Assembly: GCA_963576725.1 (NCBI GenBank)
Contig: OY755247.1
Span: 13,458,534 to 13,522,533, forward strand
DNA: 64,000 nt
Source of the DNA: Azorinus chamasolen
Taxonomy: Eukaryota > Mollusca > Bivalvia > Cardiida > Solecurtidae
Reading direction: 5' to 3'
The notes beneath the pieces were generated by a model. It had not been told where the DNA came from, made no database searches, and saw nothing but the letters and a program-made list of their open reading frames with translations. Below, in pieces: positions 9,921 through 20,620 of the stretch; within the stretch, counting starts at the first letter, position 1, and each line of letters opens with the position of its first letter. A program made the translations under genes and the position numbers.

Positions 9921-10170
9921 TTAACCCTTCGCTTGCTGAATTTTAAAATACATTTCTCCTTCTTTACCCATGCCCTGTTGTATAATTACATATATCTTCA
10001 CTGTGTACAAGTATTTTGCTGTGCAATCTCTGCTGTGGAGTGCACTGGTTGCACAATCAACTTGTAAATAGTGCAGACCCTGATGAGACAGCTCCTGCAG
10101 GAGCTGTCTCATCTGGGTCTTCTCTATTTACAGGTTGGTAAATTGATGTGAACAGCAAGCGAAGGGTTAA
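9921..10170. mobile_element. Family E MITE (TTAA), full length
   Basis: Ends TTAACCCTTCGCTTGCTGAA and CAGCAAGCGAAGGGTTAA form a good inverted repeat. The core near 10060-10136 is long (acttgtaaatagtgcagacc) with apex CAGCTCCTGCAGGAGCTG. A near-identical copy lies at 62806-63055. The 63-codon frame on the minus strand is a by-product. Confidence 0.85.
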
Positions 10171-10412
10171 ATGTAGATTGTCAAATATTTGTAATGAGCA
10201 GTGAAGAGACTATAAATCAAATGTCTGTTATAACACTGATTAGATTTAAATGCTCTATTACTGACGGGCCTTATTCCGGCCTCATTAAAAGGGTGGTTAT
10301 ATTTTCTAATAAATAATCACCTGAAAATAAAACAGTGAAAACCACAAAACCGTGATCGTTTTGTTCTTCGACACACTTTCCCAAACTTCTAGATAATAAA
10401 TAATCAATCAAC
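10171..10412. other. No recognised feature
   Basis: AT-rich intronic sequence without repeat or exon that I can identify. Confidence 0.4.
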
Positions 10413-10865
10413 TTAACCCTATATGACATAAATATGCATTTTCAAGTCTTTGAAACAGAGTAGATGCAAATCAGATTTCTAAGCGCATGGATCCTGATCA
10501 AATCCATGGTTACCATATTTACCTAATCCCTTTGCCTGTTCTATATTTATTACAAATTTCTATACCTAATGAATATTCATGGTTTATTGTTTACACATGC
10601 TGAGTCAATGGTTTTCAGCTGTCAGAAACAATAGTCAGCCAATCAAATTTTCTTCTCCAGGGTTTCATTTTGGCGGCAATAATCCAGTCTTCACGAAAAA
10701 GGAAAAACTGAATAACCAACTCTGATTGGCCAATGCCACAGAATTTTCAAAAACTGTGGTTTAAAAATATTCGGACACCAAATTTCTCTTCTTCACTGGT
10801 TTGAAATGCTGAATAAGTCAATTTGGCGCGATTTTGATAACTTTAAATTAGACTGACCTAGAAGC
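10413..10865. repeat. Family A fragments followed by a family K fragment
   Basis: TTAACCCTATATGACATAAAT with a poor core (about 10450-10510), then an 'acctaatgaatattcatggt' piece. The end (about 10800-10858) carries the family K phrase ttttgataactttaaattag / actgacctag. Between them is an AT-rich stretch with two inverted ccaat boxes (agccaatcaaa, ctgattggcca). Confidence 0.45.
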
Positions 10866-10874
10866 AGAATATAC

Positions 10875-11105
10875 TTAACCCATTTGGTAATAGGCCATTT
10901 TTAGATCCAATCTCTTTGAATATGAATAAATTTACCAAAAAGGAGCATGCATCAACTAGAGAAAATCTTAGAATTGTATAGTTTTTAAACCATTGTAATA
11001 AATAGAGCATTTGTTCCTGTGTAGCAAATGCTCTATTTATCACAATAGTTTCATATAGTGACTTTCACAGGTGTCAAAGGGCATCAATATGAGGGAATGG
11101 GTTGA
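10875..11105. mobile_element. Family B MITE
   Basis: TTAACCCATTTGGTAATAGG start. The palindrome has an altered apex (gttcctgtgtagcaaatgc) and ends GAATGGGTTGA. Confidence 0.75.
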
Positions 11106-11615
11106 AACTGACCAAAATATCTCCTTCAGGGGAGCTTTGATCTGGGTCAGCACTATTTGACTTTTAATATAGTTCGAGTAATTGGGGCAATCTGTGTTAG
11201 ATCTGGATCAAAACTGTTCATAATAAGCAGGTATTAGCAGGATTAAGATTCACTGGCATATTAGGAAAAAAATTCAAGTCAAGACCCACACAATATCGCT
11301 TTGCAGGCGACAGGGATCTAAAATGATTGACATTTTACTAAAAGAGAAAACTGTTGTTTTTTAAAAGCGATTAAAGAGCATTTTTCTTGAACAATTAAAA
11401 GAGCTTACATTGGAAATTAAACAAAAAGTCTTACAGCTGACACATTCAAATGTCAATAAACATGTTTTTCAATTCCACCACAGACGTGGCTTCCAAATAG
11501 GTTGAATGCAGGTTATAGGGTCGAGTTTGTTTTGATTCACCAATACAAGTAGGTCAAGGAGATAGTGAAAAAAATAATACACTGGAATTACAATAGAGTG
11601 CTTATTCTAAATGAC
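11106..11615. other. No recognised gene; one weak A-like scrap
   Basis: ggagctttgatctgggtcag near 11130 is a core scrap. The rest is unassigned intron sequence. Confidence 0.4.
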
Positions 11616-11618
11616 TTA

Positions 11619-11686
11619 AGCAAATAGTGCAGACCCAGATCAAACTGCTCCTTTAGGAGCAGTTTGATCAGGGTCTACACTATTTT
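11619..11686. repeat. Family K palindrome
   Basis: Arms gcaaatagtgcagacccaga / gggtctacactatttt with apex aactgctcctttaggagcagtt. The same core type appears at 36690, 47480 and 60500, with outer context gactgacatagtag. Confidence 0.65.
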
Positions 11687-11959
11687 CCACTCCATTTCAT
11701 TTGAAGTTGTCAAAACAATACAGGACATATCTATTCAGACTTACAAACAGAATGGAGAGAGAAGATTGGGTAGCCTTGAACTTTACTGCTCTATTTGGAG
11801 TGAAGACAAACAGTTTATCAACTACCAGATAGGATGCCAATTATCCTAACTAACAGCAGTATTTCCATAGATTCATTTAGCGAGCAATCATGGGTCCAGA
11901 TAAGATGTGTACATTAAAATATTTTCAAGAATAACTCCTTTATTTCCCCACCAAACCGT

Positions 11960-12035
11960 ATCGAGGGCTTGGTGCAAAACTATTCTAACTCCTTCAGTGA
12001 AGGAGTTAGAATAGTTTTGCACCAAGCCCTTGATA
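11960..12035. repeat. Family H palindrome
   Basis: Near-perfect palindrome with arms tcgagggcttggtgcaaaac and tattctaactccttc, apex CTTCAGTGAAG. A second copy is at 63296-63368. Confidence 0.75.
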
Positions 12036-12081
12036 TGCTGTGATTACTCATTGGGATCGTCTCTTTGAGATGATTCTAAAG

Positions 12082-12357
12082 AGTGAGTGAGTGAGTTGGG
12101 TTTTACGTCCGACCAACAGTATTTCAGTTATTTGCAGACGGTACCCGCTTGAGACAAGTTATAGTGCTGCCTCACTGGAATGCCCCTGCCCCAGTCACAT
12201 TATCCTGACACCAGGCAGACCAGTCCTAGAACTACCCTTTTAATGTCGAGCGTAGACCGACTTTAAACAACTTTTGGTCTGTCGTGGCCGGGGATCGAAC
12301 CCACGACCTTCTGTACCGCAGGCGGACACGCTACCACTGAGCCATACGGCCGGTGAT
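12082..12357 (-). mobile_element. tRNA-derived SINE
   Basis: On the minus strand the 5' head resembles a tRNA: accggccgtatggctcagtgg carries an A box, and about 40 bases later GTGGGTTCGATCCC carries a B box. The body (ctttaatgtcgagcgtag, tatttcagttatttgcag) is shared with 54130-54435. The tail on the plus strand is a (GAGT)n run. It is not a working tRNA gene because the acceptor stem and 3' half are missing. Confidence 0.8.
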
Positions 12358-12477
12358 TTTCTAAAGAGCTGTCACAACTTGTTCTGCATATATTATACTA
12401 AGGGCTGATCAAGATAACAGCTCCTGATGGAGCAGCTTTATCAGGGTCTACACTATTTGCTATTATGTCAGTCTGAA

Positions 12478-12701
12478 TTAACCCATTACCTCATGCTCCA
12501 GACAGCTTTTGACGTCTCTGTAAGTCACTTTTTGACACCACTATGATAAATAAAGCATTTGCTCCATAGGAGCAAATGCTCTATTTATCACAATGGTTTC
12601 AGAACTACACAATTCCCAAACTTTCCTTTTCTCTAGTAATTGCTTTTTTCGGTAGATTTATTCAAAGAGGTTGGATCTAAATACTATGAGGTAATGGGTT
12701 A
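12478..12701. mobile_element. Family B MITE
   Basis: TTAACCCATTACCTCATGCT start. The palindrome around 12560 lacks one apex pair (gctccataggagc). Ends GAGGTAATGGGTTA. Confidence 0.8.
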
Positions 12702-12774
12702 GAGTTATCAAAATGATGCCAATTTGACTAATTCAGCTTTACAAACCAACGTAGAGAAGAGATTGGGTGTCTGG

Positions 12775-12990
12775 ACACTTTTACTCCATAAATATGCCTT
12801 TCTAAGCCTTTGCAAAAACAGTTGACCAGATCAGATGGCTCCTATACTCACCTGATCTACAGATCTGAATCTCTAGTTTTTGCCATGACCAAAATGTTCT
12901 GTGCTCATATGCCGTTATAAATAATAATCTAATTGATATTCATGACGTCATTATTTCTTCAATGAATACTCATGGAGGAAAGTGTTATGT
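12775..12990. mobile_element. Family A MITE, core partly deleted
   Basis: Left end cttttactccataaatatgc. The core is reduced to agatcagatggctcctatac / cacctgatctacagatctg. The right end is ggaggaaagtgtta. Confidence 0.6.
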
Positions 12991-12999
12991 TCAATTATA

Positions 13000-13190
13000 C
13001 AGTATAGTTACCCTCTAATGTGACCACTTAATGGATAAACATGGCTGTCTTCATATGCAGGTAGTTGCTTAATGCAGGACAAAAGTTATGCAGAAAGCTG
13101 CATAACTTTTGTCCTGCATTAAGCTACCACCTGCCTTTTGCCACTGTGAATTATGCCCCTTTTGTAGGTTGCATTAGAGGGGTTTTACTG
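13000..13190. mobile_element. Family D MITE
   Basis: TA-flanked. CAGTATAGTTACCCTCTAAT and GCATTAGAGGGGTTTTACTG. The central palindrome has lost its CTCC apex (gcagaaagctgcataactt). Confidence 0.8.
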
Positions 13191-13321
13191 TAATATAGAA
13201 AGCAAATTACGGAGTTTGATGGGTGTCTAACAGTGTGGACCATGACCAGACACCACTTTGCTGGTCTGCATGTACACTGTTTGCAAGGATATAAGAAACT
13301 TTCTTGCCAGACAGCGGTTCA

Positions 13322-13573
13322 TTAAAACTCTCCCTATTATGTATATTAGACAAATTTAAATACCTACTGAATATTTTTTTAGCAATATAGTTATAATGAA
13401 ATATGAACGGTGGAACATTTTAGACATTTTAAGAAGCAAAGAAATAAATTTATCAAATTCTATTAGCAAACAAAGCAGACCCTGATCAGACGGCTCCTCT
13501 AGGAGCCATCTGGATCTGGGTCTACTCTGTTTGCAAATGTGTGAAAACATGTTTGTATGAGGGAAAGGGATAA
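13322..13573. mobile_element. Family A MITE
   Basis: Left end worn (cattaaaactctccctatta). Core about 13465-13535 with apex GGCTCCTCTAGGAGCC. Right end GAGGGAAAGGGATAAA. Confidence 0.7.
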
Positions 13574-13574
13574 A

Positions 13575-13690
13575 ACTTTTCCTGCACAGCTGACAAATGT
13601 TTCTTTCAAGTCGAAAGAAACTGGAAGAAACTGGAATTCTGCACAGCTCACAAATATTTCTTTCAGGTTGAGAGAAACTGGATGCTGGTA
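13575..13690. repeat. Two-copy direct repeat (~58 bp)
   Basis: ctgcacagctgacaaatgtt and ctgcacagctcacaaatatt, each followed by tctttca and gaaactgg. Confidence 0.55.
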
Positions 13691-13854
13691 TGTTACATGA
13701 CCCAGATTATAACAAGGAACAATCAATGTTTCCAGTTTTTCCCTTTTTCTCCCAATTTCCTGGTGAAACTTAATTATAGGTCTATACTGATTTTTTCACA
13801 AGTTATACAAAAGATGTCTGCTGATAAACTCTTTACCTGGTATAGAGATGCTTT

Positions 13855-14097
13855 TTAACCCTTTCCCTGTTCTGTGATTATTTCTAAATATTTCAATAAC
13901 TACAGAATTTTCATGGACAAAATAGTTGGAATGAAATATGTAAGGTGGAACATTGTAGCTATGTTAGAAAGTAAAGAAACAGTGCTATCAAATTCCATTA
14001 GCAAACAAAGCAGACTCTGATCAGACGGCTCTTATAGGAGCCATCTGAAATGGGTCTACTCAGCATGAAAAAGCATTTATATGAAGGAAAGGGTTAA
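13855..14097. mobile_element. Family A MITE
   Basis: TTAACCCTTTCCCTGTTCTG start, the acctac/tagttggaatgaaatatg flank, a core whose second arm stops early (gtctactcagcatg), end AAGGAAAGGGTTAA. Confidence 0.75.
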
Positions 14098-14256
14098 TGC
14101 CTTTGCAAACATAGACAGCCTAAATCAGACAGCTCCTGCAACAACCATCTGATTCAGGGTCTGCTTTCTTTGCTTATGGAATTCAGATTAAAGACATCCT
14201 GAAAATCTATTAACTGAATATTTATGATGGCATAATGTAGACAAGAAATTTTGGTA
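14098..14256. repeat. Family A MITE fragment
   Basis: It lacks the left terminus. The core is tgcaaacatagacagcctaa / gattcagggtctgctttctt, followed by part of the right half (aatatttatgatggcataat). Confidence 0.5.
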
Positions 14257-14475
14257 TTAACCCATTCTCTCATAGGCTATTTTAGATCCAACCACTTTGA
14301 ATAAAAGGAGTATTAACTAGAAAATAGATTTTTTTTTAGAATTTTGTAGTTTGAAACCATTGTGATCAAAAGAGCATTTGTTCCTATAGGAGCAAATGCT
14401 ATATTTATCACAATGCTTTCAACAGGTGATTTCTACAGAGGCGTAGAAAGTTGTATTTATGGAGGAAAGGGTTAA
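14257..14475. mobile_element. Family B MITE
   Basis: TTAACCCATTCTCTCATAGG start, shortened flank, palindrome with a few mismatches (gatcaaaagagcatttgttc). The right end is of the GGAGGAAAGGGTTAA type found in family A. Confidence 0.75.
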
Positions 14476-14750
14476 TAGAGATTGTAGAGTCAGATCTTAT
14501 ATAATTTTATAAGCATACAGAGCAGACCCTGATCAGATGGCTCCAGATGATCAGGATCTACTCTGTTTGCAAAGACAAGAATGCAAGGACAAGAAAAAGG
14601 GTTTATACAAAAGAAAGGGTAAACCAATCCTGCCATGTGTTAATTATCAAGGTCCTAATTGTTTACACTTTACACAAACAACCTATATAGATGTGCCAGT
14701 TTGTCAAAACATTTGCCAATAACTCGGAGTAATACATGAGACGTTTTGAA
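14476..14750. repeat. Family A core fragment and unassigned sequence
   Basis: atacagagcagaccctgatc … ggatctactctgtttgcaaa (about 14515-14575), then sequence without recognised features. Confidence 0.45.
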
Positions 14751-14754
14751 CTTT

Positions 14755-14900
14755 ACTTCTTCTCCCCATATCTTTCTACTAATCCTATCTATCTGTCTTG
14801 TCTGTCTATCTGTCAGTCTCCCTCCCTGGCTGCCTCCCTCCATTCCCTCTATAGCCTCTCTCTCTCCCACCTCTCCTCCCCTATCCCCCTCTTCCTCTCT
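14755..14900. repeat. Pyrimidine-rich low-complexity tract
   Basis: Degenerate (TCTA)n, (TCTG)n and (CTCC)n on the plus strand. Its only open frame is Arg/Glu/Gly-rich and compositional. Confidence 0.8.
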
Positions 14901-14948
14901 CAAGTAAAGGTTTAATTAACACATCACTACTAATATACAGTGACCACT

Positions 14949-15163
14949 TTAACCATTTCCTTCATATAAATGTGCTTTCACACATTTGAAAACAGAGTAG
15001 ACCCAGGGTCTGCTCTATTTGCTAATGGAATTTGATGGATCTGTTTCTTTACTTTCTAACATGGCTACAATGTTCCCCTTCCATATTTCATTATAACCAT
15101 TATCCCATGAATATTCAGTAAGTAATAAAATTTGTAATAAGTACAGAACTGGGAAAGGGTTAA
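14949..15163. mobile_element. Family A MITE, collapsed core
   Basis: TTAACCATTTCCTTCATATA start. The core is reduced to gagtagacccagggtctgc, as though most of both arms were deleted. Ends ACTGGGAAAGGGTTAA. Confidence 0.7.
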
Positions 15164-15179
15164 GGAATAAACACGTTTG

Positions 15180-15334
15180 TTTTGCCCCTTCCCTCATATA
15201 AACACATCTTCATGCATTTGCATACAGGGAAGACCAAGATCAGATGGCTCCCATATTTCATTATAACTATTTTGGCCATGGATATTCAGTAGGTATTGAA
15301 ATTTGGAATAAATATAGAATCTGGAAAGGATTAA
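15180..15334. mobile_element. Family A MITE with internal deletion
   Basis: Left end to one core arm (gaagaccaagatcagatggc), then directly into ccatatttcattataactat of the right half. Ends GGAAAGGATTAA. Confidence 0.65.
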
Positions 15335-15413
15335 AAGCAGGGGATGCCAAATGCATGACAAAGGTCATACAAAACACTCCTGTTGTAGCTTTCTCATAGC
15401 CTTTGTCCTGCCT
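15335..15413. repeat. Family D core fragment
   Basis: catgacaaaggtcatacaaa … gctttctcatagcctttgtc: a mismatched D palindrome without termini. Confidence 0.4.
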
Positions 15414-15640
15414 TTAACCCATTACCTCTTAGGCTATTTTTAGATACAACCGCTTTGGATAAATCTACCGAAAAGGAGCATTAACTAGAGAAAAGGAAAA
15501 TTCTAGAATTATGTAGTTTGAAACCATTGTGATAAATAGAGCATTTGCTCCTATAGGAGCAAATGCTCTATTTATCACAATGGTTTCACAAAGTGACTTT
15601 TACAGTCGTCAAAAGGCGTCAATATGAGGGAATGGGTTAA
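15414..15640. mobile_element. Family B MITE, intact
   Basis: TTAA to TTAA with a perfect 68-bp palindrome (about 15517-15587). Its last TTAA starts a following A fragment. Confidence 0.85.
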
Positions 15641-15895
15641 CCCTTATCTCACAGAAGCCCCTTTTCTTACAGGAGCCATCTGATCAGTGTCTGCTCTGTT
15701 TGCTTATGAATCTATAACAGATGTGACTCTGGAGATTAATCGACTAACATCAAGACATCCTGTATACATTATGTCATTATAAAAATTAGCTAAATATCTG
15801 CATACCCTTTCACCCTGCATTAAGCTGTCACTTGTCTCCGAGAGAGATATTTATAATAAATTGAAGGTTGAGTTTATAGAGGGGTCTTACTGTAT
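15637..15895. repeat. Family A right part plus a family D right end
   Basis: ggagccatctgatcagtgtc and the A right half up to about 15800, then ttcaccctgcattaagctgt … gaggggtcttactgta of a D copy. Confidence 0.5.
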
Positions 15896-16284
15896 TTCAT
15901 TCTGACCATATATTATTTCAGTTATCATAGCGCTATATCAAAATCAGATTATAATCGAAACTACGAAAGCTCAGCTATGTAGGTCAATGTATATAGCCAG
16001 ACAAAACTTTCACCTCACAATCTACCCTGCCTACATCAATATGAGGTGATAGACTAAACTTTATACCACCGGAAATGAATGACATGCTAACATTTTACAT
16101 CTGTTCAATAATATAGACAAAACAATTAAATCTAACTAAATTGGTAACCTTGCTCTCATAAGGTGAGTTACCAATGTGCTCCTGATCAGTTGCTATGCAA
16201 CAGATACCTAATATAAATCAAAACTGGTTTAACCTGTCCCACGTGGAGCAGAGGAAATGACAATCTCACCTGATGCATGTTATC
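15896..16284. other. No recognised feature
   Basis: Unassigned intron sequence with a few short inverted repeats only (ggtaacc…ggtgagttacc near 16145-16170). Confidence 0.4.
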
Positions 16285-16528
16285 TCCCTTTTCCCTGTTC
16301 TATATTCATGTAAACAAATAATGACATCTTGAATATTCATTAATTAATTTTATAATGGCACACATAAACAGAATATCTTGGTATTGGTAGAAACTGTAGT
16401 CAGATCAATTATAATTTCATAAGCAAACAGAGCAGACTCTAATCAGATGGCTCCTATAGGAGCCATCTGATCTGGGTCTACTCTGTTTGCAAATGCATAA
16501 AAACACATTAATATGGAGTAAAGGGTTA
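16285..16528. mobile_element. Family A MITE, well preserved core
   Basis: Left end cccttttccctgttctatat. Core about 16425-16491 with apex GGCTCCTATAGGAGCC. End GGAGTAAAGGGTTAA. Confidence 0.75.
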
Positions 16529-16941
16529 ACCAGTACCTTTCCTTGTTCTATTAAATTCAGTCCAATTTTCAATACTTACTGAATAATCATGGACAAAATA
16601 GTTATAATGAAATATGGAAGATGTATCATTGTAGCCATTTTATAACATATGAACACAATATATTTACCTTTAGCCTGCTATGGAAGGATGAGTGAATACC
16701 TATGCAAACAGTTTGGATCCAAACTGTTTGACACCCGTACCCTCATTGCATTTTGGTAGACAAATTGGTTATAGCTTGACTTTTGGAAATGTAGTAGGTG
16801 AACAATTCTGTAAAAATAATTTGCTCAGCAGGCTAAAGGTTAAAGACCATGGCAGAAACTGTAGAATAAGATCTGTATAATTTCATAAGCAAACAGAGCA
16901 AACCCTGATCAGATGGCTCCTTCTGTTTGCAAAGGCATTAA
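16525..16941. mobile_element. Family A MITE containing a family M MITE
   Basis: It shares TTAA 16525-16528 with the previous copy. The left half runs to about 16672. The right half resumes at 16844 (agaccatggcagaaactgta) with a shortened core and ends GGCATTAA. Confidence 0.65.
16673..16843. mobile_element. Family M MITE (TTAA type)
   Basis: Inverted termini CCTTTAGCCTGCT and AGCAGGCTAAAGG, flanked by TTTA and TTAA. The small internal palindrome gcaaacagtttggatcc / aaactgtttg resembles the family N core. A second M copy is at 49012-49225. Confidence 0.7.
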
Positions 16942-17115
16942 CCCTTTTCCTGTTCAATATTTATGTAAGGAATAATGACATCATGAACATTTATTAGCCA
17001 TTTTTTTGTGACGGCATATTATATACACACAATGTTTTGGCTCACGCTTTAAAAATGCCTAAAAATTATGTAATTAGCATGACTAATCATGGCTTACAGT
17101 ACTAGTGTAGACCCA
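16938..17115. repeat. Family A MITE, left half only
   Basis: TTAACCCTTTTCCTGTTCAA to atatacacacaatgttttgg, then the core is lost. Confidence 0.55.
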
Positions 17116-17234
17116 CATAGATCAGGAGTAGGATCTATACAGAATTTCTATATTCCATACATTTTGCATGCTTTAGTAATTTATCATCTGCTTCAATTCT
17201 TCAAATAAATTTTTTCTCAGTTCTTTGCAAATAT

Positions 17235-17348
17235 ATGGTCAAAGTGTCCAACTGTTTGGATCCTGGTCAGACGATGCATTAGCGGTGTCTCATTTGGATT
17301 CAAACTGTTTGCATAGGTAATCATAGTTTCACTGCTAGTGTGCAAAGA
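17235..17348. repeat. Family N palindromic repeat
   Basis: caactgtttggatcctggtc and tcatttggattcaaactgtt flank a mismatched centre. Ends tgcaaagagttaa. Confidence 0.55.
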
Positions 17349-17349
17349 G

Positions 17350-17588
17350 TTAACACTTTACTTTGCAGACACACATTTTCATGCATTTACAAACAGAGTA
17401 GACCCAGATCAGATGGCTGCTATAGGAAACATCTAATCAGGGTCTACTGTTTGCTTATGAAATCATAATAGACAGGACTCTTAAGTTTCTACCAATACAA
17501 CATAATCCTACGTACACAATTTATGCTATTATCAAAATCCAGCCAATAAATATAAATGATGTCACTATTTCTTACATGTAAAGGTTAA
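17350..17588. mobile_element. Family A MITE
   Basis: TTAACACTTTACTTTGCAGA start, core about 17390-17455 with one arm shortened (gtctactgtttgc), right end tacatgtaaaggttaa. Confidence 0.7.
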
Positions 17589-17604
17589 GAAGTTATTAAT
17601 AGGG

Positions 17605-17860
17605 TCCTTACTAAGCTACCCAAATGACCCAAAGTATTCGGATAGAAAAACTAGTGCAATTAGAGCAGACCCAGATCAAACTGTTCCTGCAAAAGCCATT
17701 TCATCAGGGTCTGAACCATTCGCTACTATGTCAATCTTATCTAAGGTTACCAGAATGGTGCAAAATTGACTACCCTACATTTCAGCAGGGTCTGAACCAT
17801 ACACTACTATGTCAATCTTATCTAAGGTTACCAGAATGGTGCAAAATTGACTTACTAAGT
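17605..17860. repeat. Family K fragment with an internal duplication
   Basis: Starts ctacccaaatgacccaaagt and includes attcgg. The stretch from 'cagggtctgaaccat' to 'tgcaaaattgac' occurs twice (about 17705-17770 and 17786-17850). Confidence 0.55.
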
Positions 17861-19944
17861 TTAACCCTTTACTCCATAAAATCCGCCGTTCTATGCCTTT
17901 GCGAACAGAGTAGACCCAGATCAGACGGCTACGATAATGAGCTGGCTGATCAGGGTCTGCCCTGTTTGCTTATGATACAATATAGATATGATTCTATAGT
18001 TTCTGCTATTGTCAAAAAGTCCATGTGCTATTGTAACAACTAATCTAACAAGAGATGTTTGTAAAACATGTATACCCCCAGACCCCCTGACCTTTGATCT
18101 AGTGACCTCAACTATAGAGGTCATCTAGTGGTCATGACTAATCACCACAGCAACTTTGAAGATCCTAAGCCAAACCACTGATCATTTATTGATCTGAAAA
18201 CATTTAAGGTCATGGTGACCTTGACCTTTGACCTAGTGACCTCAACAACTATAGGGGTCATCTAGTGGTCACGACCAACTACCACAGCAAGTTTAAAAGA
18301 TCCCGACCCAAACCATTGAGCAGTTATTAATTGGAAACCATTTCATCAGTTAAGGTCATGATGACCTTGACCTTTGATCTAGTGACCTCAAACTAGATAG
18401 GGGTCATCCAGTTGTCATGACCAACCACCACAGCAAGTTTGAAGATTCTAAGCCAAACCCTTGAGCAGTTATTGATCGCAAAACATTTCACCAGTTAAGG
18501 TCATGGTGACCTTGACCTTTGACCTAGTGACCTCAAAAATAAAAGGGGTTATCTATTGGTCATGACCAACCACCACAGCAAGTTTGAAGATCCTAAGCCA
18601 AACCCTTGAGCAGTTATTGATCACAAACCATTTCACCAGTTAAGGTCATGGTGACCTTGACCTTTGACCTAGTGACCTAAAAAACGATAGGGGTCATCCA
18701 GTTGTCATGACCAACCACCTAAGCAAATTTGAAGGTCCTAAGCCAAACCCTTGAGCAGTTATTGATCAGAAACCATTTTACCAGTTAAGGTCATGGTGAC
18801 CTTGACCTTTGACCTAGTGACCTCAAAATCAATAGGGGTCATCCAGTGGTCATGACCAACTACCACAGCAAATTTGAAGATCCTAAGCCAAACCCTTGAG
18901 CAGTTATTGATCAGAAACCATTTTACAAGTTAAGGTCATGGTGACCTTGACCTTTGACCTAGTGACCTCAAATACAATAGGGGTCATCCAGTTGTCATGA
19001 CCAACTACCGCAGCAATATTGAAGATTCTAAGCCAAACCCTTGAGCAGTTATTGATCGCAAACCATTTCACCAGTTAAGAGCATGGTGACCTTGACCTTT
19101 GACCTAGTGACCTAAAAAACAATAGGGGTTATCTAGTGGTCATTACCAACCACCACAGCAAATTTGAAGATCCTAGGCCAAACCCTTGAGCAGTTATTGA
19201 TCGCAAACCATTTCACCCTTTAAGGTCACGGTGACCTTGACCTTTGACCTAGTGACCTAAAAAACACTAGGACTCATCTAGTTGTCATGACCAACCACCT
19301 AAGCAAATTTGAAGGTCCTAAGACAAATCCTTGAGCAGTTATTGATCAGAAACCATTTTACCAGTTAAGGTCATGGTGACCTTGACCTTTGACCTAGTGA
19401 CCTCAAAATCAATAGGGGTCATCCAGTGGTCATAACCAACTACCACAGCAAGTTTGAAGATTCTAAGCTAAATCCTTGAGCAGTTATTGATCGGAAACCA
19501 TTTAACCATTTAAGGTCATGGTGACCTTGACCTTTGACCTAGTGACTTCAAAATCAATAGGGGTCATCTAGTGGTCATGACCAACCACCACAGCAAGATT
19601 GAAGATCCCAAGCCAAACCCTTGAGCAGTTATTGATCGGAAACTATTTCACCATTTAAGGTCATGGTGACCTTGACCTTTGACTTGGTGACCTCAAAAAC
19701 AATAGGGGTCATCTACTTGTCATGACCAACCACCACAGCAAGTTTGAAGATTCTAGGCCAAGTCGTTTATTAGTTATCATTCGGAAACCATCGATCTACC
19801 GACCGACCGACCGACCGACCGACCGACAGACCGACCGACCGACATGTGCAAAGCAATATACCCCCATTTTTTCAAAAGGGGGGTATAATAAATATTCATG
19901 ATGTCATTATTTCTTACATGAATATTCATGGAGGAAAGGGTTTA
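17861..19944. mobile_element. Family A MITE split by a large tandem-array element
   Basis: Left part 17861-18047 (terminus and core with apex ggctacgataatgagctggc). Right part about 19890-19944 (aatattcatgatgtcattat … GGAGGAAAGGGTTTAA). The halves join cleanly when the array element is removed. Confidence 0.75.
18048..19889. mobile_element. Pearl/HINE-like element: ~12 tandem 145-bp units
   Basis: 5' flank caagagatgtttgtaaaaca then TATACCCCC. Units recur about every 145 bp, each with GTGACCTTGACCTTTGACC, cctcaa…ataggggtcatc, ccaaccaccacagcaa and cccttgagcagttattgatc. A (GACC)n tetranucleotide run follows (about 19798-19843). The 3' end tataccccca … aggggggtataat folds as a hairpin. The order matches the bivalve pearl layout (flank, ~150-bp units, tetranucleotide run, hairpin end). 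The repeated TGACCTTGACCTTTGACC also looks like nuclear-receptor half sites (AGGTCA), but that may be coincidental. No coding sequence. Confidence 0.85.
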
Positions 19945-20084
19945 AAAATCTGGAGGACAGATTTGATGTCCAAAATACTTAGAATAATAAGGACATAAAT
20001 TATTGAAAAGGAGAGACGGCTTGGTCTAATAAGTTATCACAGAAAATCACTCTATACTATCACTCTATCACTCAAGTTTTATCT

Positions 20085-20165
20085 CAAAGTAGGCCACTTG
20101 ACTAGCATTTTCAAACAGCTTTGGATATCATCAGGATCCAAGCCATTTGACATTGGGCCAAATAG
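20085..20165. repeat. Family N-like palindrome fragment
   Basis: aaacagctttggatatcatc / caggatccaagccatttgac. The reading frame over it is not a gene. Confidence 0.45.
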
Positions 20166-20218
20166 TTTCTCCAAAGCTTGACAGTATTGGAAGAAGTCAA
20201 AATAGCGCCAGATCCAAA

Positions 20219-20400
20219 TTTTACCCTTTACTTCATAAATATGCTTTTCCACACCTTTGCAGACCCTATTGTTTCCCAGCAGAGTTAAATACATTATCTT
20301 ACAAATTACGTCTTCTGTAAAAGATAGCCCATCTGCGTCAATTCTGTAATTGCCACACAACCTGCTGCACTCTTAACCCTTTACCTGTTCAATATTCACA
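20219..20400. repeat. Family A fragments
   Basis: accctttacttcataaatat with a broken core (20219-20290), then TTAACCCTTTACCTGTTCAA at 20373 cut off by the C element. Confidence 0.5.
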
Positions 20401-20596
20401 GAGTTACAGATAAAAGGTCACATGCGTACCCAGATACTAAAATCATCATTTCTCAACCAAACCCTATACTGTGACCACTCTTTAGAATCGTCTCAAAGAG
20501 ACAATTCTAAAGAGTGGTCATAGTCTAGGGATTGACGGAGAAATAATGGAGTAATTCTTACAAATCTTTAAATTTACGCATCTTATCTGGATTTCT
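20398..20596. mobile_element. Family C MITE just inside the first intron
   Basis: Termini acagagttacagataaaa and tatctggatttctg. The core has two or three mismatches (gagacaattctaaagag, gtcatagtctaggg). On the minus strand it begins about 25 bases past the splice donor at 20620. Confidence 0.8.
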
Positions 20597-20620
20597 GGGT
20601 AAAATTCATATTTCTTTTAC

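Larger units (their letters stand above)
11890..12400. repeat. Composite: family C copy broken by an H palindrome and a SINE
   Basis: C left half (about 11891-11959, ggtccagataagatgtgta … caccaaaccgta), then the H palindrome, then the C centre (gggatcgtctctttgagatg, about 12052-12085), then a SINE inserted after aaagagt, then a C remnant (ctaaagagctgtcacaactt, about 12359-12380). Confidence 0.6.
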
